Source: CAZLMG01 sp964560765
GTDB taxonomy: Bacteria > Bdellovibrionota_B > Oligoflexia > Oligoflexales > CAZLMG01
Assembly: GCA_964560765.1 (NCBI GenBank)
Contig: CAZLMG010000005.1
Coordinates: forward strand, 134,363-198,362
Direction of reading: 5' to 3'
Length of the DNA: 64,000 nt
Position 1 is the first letter of the stretch; every line of letters starts with the position of its first letter. Positions 59,570 through 64,000 of this stretch are shown here, piece by piece. Position numbers and translations under genes: made by a program. Below the pieces are notes generated by a model. That model made no database searches, was not told the origin of the DNA, and worked only from the letters and a program-made list of their open reading frames with translations.

Positions 59570-59926
59570 CTATGAGGACTTCTTCATACTTCTGCGGCTG
59601 GCGATGCTATCTAATACGTTGTTCCAGTCGCCTTCAAAACTGACGGCGCGATCATCAACGTAGTAGTCAGCCACCATTTTTGGGCCGAGCCAAATTTCAT
59701 CGTAGGGAATCTGGAAATCGTCGAGGACATCTTCGATAAAGCGTACTTCTTGCCGCAAAAACCCGCGATCTGCGGCAATGCCAATACGACAGGTGTGAAT
59801 GATGATCCGGTGACCATCGGCGCGTAGTTTCTCCATGGCTTCACGCGCGCCGGGCATCGGCGTCACCTCACCAAAAGCATTTTCCGCGATCAGCGTATGG
59901 TCAAAGTCTACGGCGATGACTGCCAC
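59570..59926 (-). CDS. Small HAD-like protein
   Basis: A 118-residue protein with the HAD motif AVDFDHTL (two catalytic-type Asp positions) and, later, IIHTCR at the Thr motif position and YYVDDRAVSF as the final Asp pair. It has no cap domain, so it matches the small hydrolase-like family often annotated as phosphatase of unknown substrate. GTG 59926 is chosen since GGAGG lies four bases upstream; an ATG at 59962 would add 12 residues. Activity is not shown. Confidence 0.75.
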   Translation of the reverse strand: MAVIAVDFDHTLIAENAFGEVTPMPGAREAMEKLRADGHRIIIHTCRIGIAADRGFLRQEVRFIEDVLDDFQIPYDEIWLGPKMVADYYVDDRAVSFEGDWNNVLDSIASRRSMKKSS

Positions 59927-60029
59927 GAGGCCTCCGCTCGTCGAAAGCATTTCGACGTCCATCTTCGATTATCAGTTTTGAGCAGGAGGAGGGCAATAGG
60001 CAGGCAAAGCTTGCCTGCCTTGAGCGAAT

Positions 60030-60482
60030 CTACGGAGCCTTTTGATCAATGACAATTTTGACGCCTTCCGCTCCAAAGGGCACTCGATCGATGGTGCCAA
60101 ACAAATCGCCAGGCTGGTCGACACCTGCCGTACCATCAATGTCAAGCCTGGCTTTGATACGAAGAAACTGGGGATGATCGGCATTGGGATTCATGGTCTG
60201 CAGTCGCTCTTTGGTCAGAAAGAACTTGAAGAATTCGCCTTTGGCATCTTCTTTAACGCGTTCGCGAACAGCGCCGTAAGGCATGGGCATCGTGCTATCA
60301 GCGTCGTGAACAACTATAAAGAGAGAGCGAATTCCGCGGGCGTCGTCTTTGAGTTCTTCGGCTAGCGAAATTGAGCCAGATGCAAACATTGGTGACTTTT
60401 CTCCGGTCATCAATGCACCAACAATGGCGCCAATGATGGACAAAGCCACAACTAAAATTCCCCAGCCTTTAACATTGCGCAT
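60030..60482 (-). CDS. CcmI/CycH C-terminal-domain-like anchored protein
   Basis: A 150-residue protein with one N-terminal membrane anchor (GWGILVVALSIIGAIVGALM) and an outside domain. That domain resembles the C-terminal part of cytochrome c biogenesis protein CcmI (CycH): ISLAEELKD, SLFIVVHDADSTMPMPYGAVR, LTKERLQTMNP, then IKARLDIDGTAGVDQPGDLFG. It lacks the TPR part of CcmI. It may help in handing apocytochrome to heme attachment, fitting the CXXCH proteins in this window. ATG 60482 has GGGAG nine bases upstream. Confidence 0.6.
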   Translation of the reverse strand: MRNVKGWGILVVALSIIGAIVGALMTGEKSPMFASGSISLAEELKDDARGIRSLFIVVHDADSTMPMPYGAVRERVKEDAKGEFFKFFLTKERLQTMNPNADHPQFLRIKARLDIDGTAGVDQPGDLFGTIDRVPFGAEGVKIVIDQKAP

Positions 60483-60561
60483 GATCAAAAACTCCCAAAG
60501 AGATGAGGCGAACTCTAACATCGTCGCCGTGTTATCGGACAGATTTTTCTGCAAACAGATC

Positions 60562-62676
60562 TCATTTGAATGTCGGTGGTAGCAATCGATCTAGGAATGG
60601 AAACTTTACTCTGACATCGGTTAAGTTTCGGCCAAGCGCTAAGCCGGTAGCAAAGCGTTTCATCATTTTGCTGTCAGAGGTCAGTACGACATCGTCTCTC
60701 ACTGCCAAGGACTCGATAAGAGCATTCAGGCTCACGTTGTCAGCTAACTGCGACAATTTCTCGGTCAAGCAGAACCAAAGACCGATATGTCCAGCCGGAA
60801 CAAGTCGCAGTAGCTCATGCGCAACTCGGCCCATGGAATAGCGGGCGTTGATTTCGAGGATGGGGCGAATCTTCAAATGTGCATGGGCAGCGTCATTGTT
60901 ACGGATAACTAAATTGTCGATAGCTGCCGGTCCCTGATACCCTTGGGCCTGCAGTGCGCTGCCGGCAAATGCCGCTGCCTGCCTAATGGCATGGTACATT
61001 GCCATCGCCACAGATCTTCGATCAGAGTGGAATAGCTGAGCGAGCCCTTGGCCTTCGCCTCGGCTAATCAACGAACCCCAGTATTGGCCGGTGGGCGACG
61101 TGAAAAAGGGGTGCACAGCTAATATTTGCACGTTGGAATCGGAAACGTTCACTAACGCGCTTATGTCAGCGATTTTCTCAAACCAAGGCTCAACGATAAG
61201 AGGCATGCCGCCAGCGAGCAGGCGCTCGACCCGAGTGCGTAGCTTAGGCCATTCGTCAGGGCGGCGACAGCGGAGTTGGCCTCTTCCATTGGAACCAAAA
61301 TTGGGCTTTACTAACACCTCTTGGCCGCACTGGAGGCGATACGTGACATCGGCTTCAAGTTCCCCAAAGTTCGTGTGAGCCTTGGGGGCAAGTCTTGCAT
61401 CGATGCCTTGAAATTCCGGCTCTCCTGCATGCACCGTCAGATAGTCGCAAAAGACGCGGCAGGCGAAGGCCTTGGAATTGACTTGCTTGATGACGGCCGA
61501 GTCGCACTCTGAGTGCTGTTTGAGTTGTTCCAATGCGTCCTGATGTTTGCGAATCGTATTGGTCCAAGCCCAAGGTATGACCTGGCGAATGGGGCGCTGG
61601 CGCAACAGTTCAGGCCAAATGTCCTTAGTCAGTGGTTGGAACTCCACAGGGGCAATGCCCAATTGGTAGATCCTCTGGAGGAAATCGGGTCGAGGCGGTT
61701 GCGATGTTAGAATAATATCATCCCGCTTCGCGACAAACATGAGCAAAGGCTCTAGATCACCTTTCAGTTCTTGCAGCCAAGCTGGCTTTTCTGCACGCGA
61801 GTCCGTCGTATCCTCTTGCGTCAGCCATTCTTGCTCAGCGTCGGGGTTGAAGATCCATAAAGCGGGTGTTCGTCCCTTGGAGCTATGAAAGACTCGCAGC
61901 TGCTGAATGTATTCGTCACTAAGCCCGGCACGGCGTCGACCCTCCTCATCAAAGATGGAGCCTTTGGCTCGTGCTGGCGTCAGTGGAAATGGTAAGCTTC
62001 TGCGATAAGCGTCCCAGTCGCTTTCGTCGGCGCCGCCTTTCCATTCGCGAAACCAATGCAATCCGTGCGCCACATGTCGAATTTCATCCTCATAGACAGT
62101 TACCAGCAATTGGTGGGTTTCCGTGTCTCCCATCTGCTGCACTGCATTGGCATAGTGGCGGGCGAAATCCAGGTTCGCTTGCTCGAAGGTAAGGCTCATG
62201 CGGGTAACAAAGTCCATGGGAGTCGCTGCGCTCGACATAGAGCGCCAGAAATAACCGCTCAAGGGTATCTCGCCTAACTCGACCCCGAGTTGCCGCATAC
62301 GAGACAGATATGCTTGCAGATGCCTTAATTCGTCTAACAACGTTCGCGCAACACCGAGGCGAAATGCCTGAGGCGCGTCCGTAAAGCGCAAGATGGCCAG
62401 AGCCATCAGCTCAGCTGCAAGCAATTCGTGATTGGCAAACGAATGGAGCATCCGTCCTCGCTCAATGGAGGCATCCAAGGCTGCGGGGCGACTTTCAGGG
62501 CGTTCTTGCTTGGGGCGGAACTCAGCGGCAAGACCCGCAGGTCGCACGGGGGCAGAAGGTATAGCGATTGCGGACCCCGGGCTCAGATCTGAGAGTGAGT
62601 TCAAATCACAGCCTCGCAGCTTGTCGGCGAGAGAGCGGGAAAAGAGTACGGTTTCAGCTAACTGTCGGAGTTCCAT
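60562..62676 (-). CDS. Fusion of ferritin-like (DUF455-type) domain and ATP-grasp domain
   Basis: A 704-residue cytoplasmic protein with two parts. Residues about 75-215 look like the ferritin-like DUF455 family: E89 in NHELLAAELMALAIL, E116 and H119 in LLDELRHLQAY, E165 in FEQANLDFA, and E196/E198/H201 in YEDEIRHVAHG. These could hold a diiron site. Residues about 270-410 look like a pre-ATP-grasp region (ALWIFNPDAEQEW). Residues 440-640 form an ATP-grasp domain: LVKPNFGSNGRGQ (K457), LIVEPWFEK (E496), AAIDNLVIRN (D587) and ILEINARYS (E608, N610). Such domains join a carboxylate to an amine. Substrate and pathway are unknown; no partner gene of an obvious pathway is adjacent. Confidence 0.75.
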   Translation of the reverse strand: MELRQLAETVLFSRSLADKLRGCDLNSLSDLSPGSAIAIPSAPVRPAGLAAEFRPKQERPESRPAALDASIERGRMLHSFANHELLAAELMALAILRFTDAPQAFRLGVARTLLDELRHLQAYLSRMRQLGVELGEIPLSGYFWRSMSSAATPMDFVTRMSLTFEQANLDFARHYANAVQQMGDTETHQLLVTVYEDEIRHVAHGLHWFREWKGGADESDWDAYRRSLPFPLTPARAKGSIFDEEGRRRAGLSDEYIQQLRVFHSSKGRTPALWIFNPDAEQEWLTQEDTTDSRAEKPAWLQELKGDLEPLLMFVAKRDDIILTSQPPRPDFLQRIYQLGIAPVEFQPLTKDIWPELLRQRPIRQVIPWAWTNTIRKHQDALEQLKQHSECDSAVIKQVNSKAFACRVFCDYLTVHAGEPEFQGIDARLAPKAHTNFGELEADVTYRLQCGQEVLVKPNFGSNGRGQLRCRRPDEWPKLRTRVERLLAGGMPLIVEPWFEKIADISALVNVSDSNVQILAVHPFFTSPTGQYWGSLISRGEGQGLAQLFHSDRRSVAMAMYHAIRQAAAFAGSALQAQGYQGPAAIDNLVIRNNDAAHAHLKIRPILEINARYSMGRVAHELLRLVPAGHIGLWFCLTEKLSQLADNVSLNALIESLAVRDDVVLTSDSKMMKRFATGLALGRNLTDVRVKFPFLDRLLPPTFK

Positions 62677-62794
62677 GCAGTCCTTTAACGTGCCCCCAAT
62701 TGGCTGGGTTTGTCACCTATACCCTGAGAGGATTCAGCTAGGCAAGGTGCCCGGGCTGTCGTTATGGTGAGCTCTTGCTAATGTTGTTGACGTA

Positions 62795-62803
62795 GGGGGG
62801 GGG
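62795..62803 (+). repeat. Nine-G homopolymer at the greB ribosome binding site
   Basis: A run of nine G residues ends one base before the TTG start of greB and serves as its Shine-Dalgarno region. A run of seven A residues follows in the first codons. Length change in the G run would alter the spacing to the start codon. Confidence 0.85.
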
Positions 62804-62804
62804 C

Positions 62805-63308
62805 TTGGAAAAAAAGCTGGTTAAACCGATGACTCGCGAGGGTTTCGAGCGATTGATGCGAGAAGCTCAGGATCTCTTTCATGTTGTTCGGCCGAAGGTC
62901 CTACAGGGAATTCAGGATGCCGCAGCCGAAGGAGACCGCTCGGAAAATGCTGAGTATATATACGGTAAGAAGCGGCTGCGGGAGCTTGATAAGAGGATCC
63001 GCTATCTGGACTCCATTCTGAAAGATGTGCAGGTGATCGATCGTCGTTCCCTCAGGGGGCAGACGGTCTCTTTTGGTGCCACAGTCGTTGTTGCGGATAT
63101 TGATGGCAAGGAGCACAGATGGACCATAGTCGGCGAAGGGGAAGCCAATGCCGATGAGGGTACGATATCGTGGAAGGCGCCCGTGGCGAAGGCCCTCTTG
63201 GGTAAACGCGTCGGTGATGTCGTGACAGTAACGGTTCCGGCGGGAGAATCAGAGTACGAAGTCCTGGGACTCTCGTTTGGGGACCAAGAGCCAACCAAGC
63301 AGCTTTGA
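62805..63308 (+). CDS. greB: Transcription elongation factor GreB
   Basis: It makes backtracked RNA polymerase cleave its transcript. The 167 residues show the GreB signature in the coiled-coil tip: EGDRSENAEYIYGKKRLRE, which has the YIYGKK of GreB rather than GreA. The C-terminal FKBP-like domain has GATVVVADIDGKEH and KALLGKRVGDVVTV. The start is TTG 62805 behind a G9 run; an ATG at 62829 without a ribosome binding site is possible. The convergent tRNA-Leu gene lies just downstream. Confidence 0.95.
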   Translation: MEKKLVKPMTREGFERLMREAQDLFHVVRPKVLQGIQDAAAEGDRSENAEYIYGKKRLRELDKRIRYLDSILKDVQVIDRRSLRGQTVSFGATVVVADIDGKEHRWTIVGEGEANADEGTISWKAPVAKALLGKRVGDVVTVTVPAGESEYEVLGLSFGDQEPTKQL

Positions 63309-63323
63309 ATATATAAAAAGAAA

Positions 63324-63408
63324 TGGTGCTCAGGGCGGGACTTGAACCCGCACACCTTACGGCATACGCCCCTCAAACGTACGTGTCTACCAATTCCACC
63401 ACCTGAGC
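63324..63408 (-). tRNA. tRNA-Leu, anticodon GAG
   Basis: An 85-base class II tRNA. The acceptor GCTCAGG pairs with CCTGAGC, with discriminator A and encoded CCA at the 3' end. The D arm has GGTGGTGGAATTGGTAGACA, the anticodon loop is TTGAGGG with anticodon GAG, a short variable arm follows, and the T arm contains GGTTCAAGTCC. It lies directly downstream of secG on the same strand, as leuU does in E. coli. Confidence 0.95.
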
Positions 63409-63474
63409 TCAATCAGTCGGAACCGATCGTATATATGCGTGGTGCCACACCGAAGTCTGGCAGAGGGTATCTCT

Positions 63475-63867
63475 TTACTTCTGCGCGGGTTCGCTAGCTG
63501 CTGGCGCCGCTGCCGGAGCAGCCTCCATCGCGGCAGGAGCTTGCTCCGTTGTCGCCGGCGGAGCGGTCTCAGCTGGAGCCGTTTCCGTCGTAGCCTGCTT
63601 TTCTAGTCGCTCTGCCAGGCCTTCGTCGCCACTGCGCGAGTTAGCAACTGTCAGGTAAATGCTTGTTCCCATGAATACGATAGCGGCACCATAGGTCAAC
63701 TTAGCGAAGAAGGTGGTGGCACCTGTTGCCCCGAAGAAGCCAGAAGAGTTGCCGCCGCCAAAGGCCGCGCCAACACCGCCACTGTTGCCGCCTTGCACTA
63801 GGACCACGAGGATCATAAAAAGGGCAACCAGAACATGAATGACTGTAAGAAATCCTGCAATCGTCAT
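63475..63867 (-). CDS. secG: Preprotein translocase subunit SecG
   Basis: An auxiliary subunit of the SecYEG export channel. The 130 residues start with a hydrophobic segment (FLTVIHVLVALFMILVVLVQ). The conserved glycine-rich cytosolic loop GGNSGGVGAAFGGGNSSGFFG follows, then a second hydrophobic segment (TYGAAIVFMGTSIYLTV). The last 50 residues are a low-complexity Ala/Pro/Glu/Thr tail. GGAGAT precedes the ATG. It is flanked by tRNA-Phe upstream and tRNA-Leu downstream. Confidence 0.95.
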   Translation of the reverse strand: MTIAGFLTVIHVLVALFMILVVLVQGGNSGGVGAAFGGGNSSGFFGATGATTFFAKLTYGAAIVFMGTSIYLTVANSRSGDEGLAERLEKQATTETAPAETAPPATTEQAPAAMEAAPAAAPAASEPAQK

Positions 63868-63931
63868 AAGCTTATCTCCAGAACCGGCTTTCCATTGTAT
63901 GTACAGCTGTTCCAGATATCAATCTGGTAAG

Positions 63932-64000
<69 letters not shown>

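Overview
The window is a stretch of ordinary bacterial chromosome, densely packed on both strands, with no insertion sequence, prophage, CRISPR array or other mobile element that I can see. It suggests an aerobic or facultative Gram-negative bacterium. The evidence is many signal peptides and lipoboxes, an outer-membrane-like barrel protein, a lytic transglycosylase, heme A synthase with protoheme farnesyltransferase (so an aa3-type oxidase), c-type hemes, and SecG. A futalosine-pathway radical SAM enzyme (MqnC) with UbiA- and UbiX-type genes points to menaquinone. This mix, with a short Fis-like protein, many lipoproteins of unknown function and several secreted metallopeptidases, fits the Bdellovibrionota/Oligoflexia or another former 'Deltaproteobacteria' lineage. 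That placement is inference from gene content, not a proven assignment.

Layout. 1-5.5 kb holds replication and protein quality control: dnaB (5' end outside the window), a Fis-like regulator, grpE and lon. 5.6-9.9 kb holds a forward run of def-rpe-hutH, an exported protein and a rhomboid protease. 9.9-14.7 kb is accessory, with a two-gene unknown module, a TPR protein and lipoproteins. 14.7-16.2 kb holds the UbiA-type prenyltransferase and UbiX. 16.3-30 kb mixes catabolic and envelope genes: a heme-motif lipoprotein, threonine dehydratase, an atypical response regulator, a tetraheme protein, methylmalonyl-CoA mutase with MeaB, a glycerophosphodiesterase, an M1 peptidase, an M14 peptidase and MqnC. 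30-34.8 kb holds hemerythrin, rplS facing trxA-rnhB-yraN, a PilZ-histidine kinase and an unknown gene pair. 34.9-38.8 kb holds a GHMP kinase, a [2Fe-2S] ferredoxin and a lytic transglycosylase. 38.9-41.5 kb is a cytochrome oxidase assembly operon. 41.5-53.9 kb holds a NifU-like gene, map, a peptide-binding-protein-like gene, a FAD oxidoreductase, yacG, holA, ppx and ribF. 54-64 kb holds an exported PilZ-like protein, aroE, an M14 carboxypeptidase, queG, frmA, a small HAD protein, a CcmI-like protein, a ferritin-like/ATP-grasp fusion, greB, and the cluster tRNA-Phe, secG, tRNA-Leu(GAG).

How the genes work together. The clearest unit is small membrane protein-ctaA-ctaB-Cox11-like, an oxidase maturation operon. 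mqnC, the UbiA homologue and ubiX probably contribute to menaquinone synthesis although they are scattered. The CcmI-like protein and the two CXXCH proteins indicate active cytochrome c maturation. Methylmalonyl-CoA mutase overlaps its chaperone meaB. trxA-rnhB-yraN and ppx-holA are tight operons.

No complete new system is obvious. The most unusual items are the 704-residue ferritin-like/ATP-grasp fusion, the conserved-looking gene pair at 9943-11263, the Cox11-like protein without its copper-binding cysteines, an orphan response regulator with a degenerate receiver, and hairpins that cover ribosome binding sites. Many starts had to be reassigned from ribosome binding sites, and GTG and TTG starts are common here.
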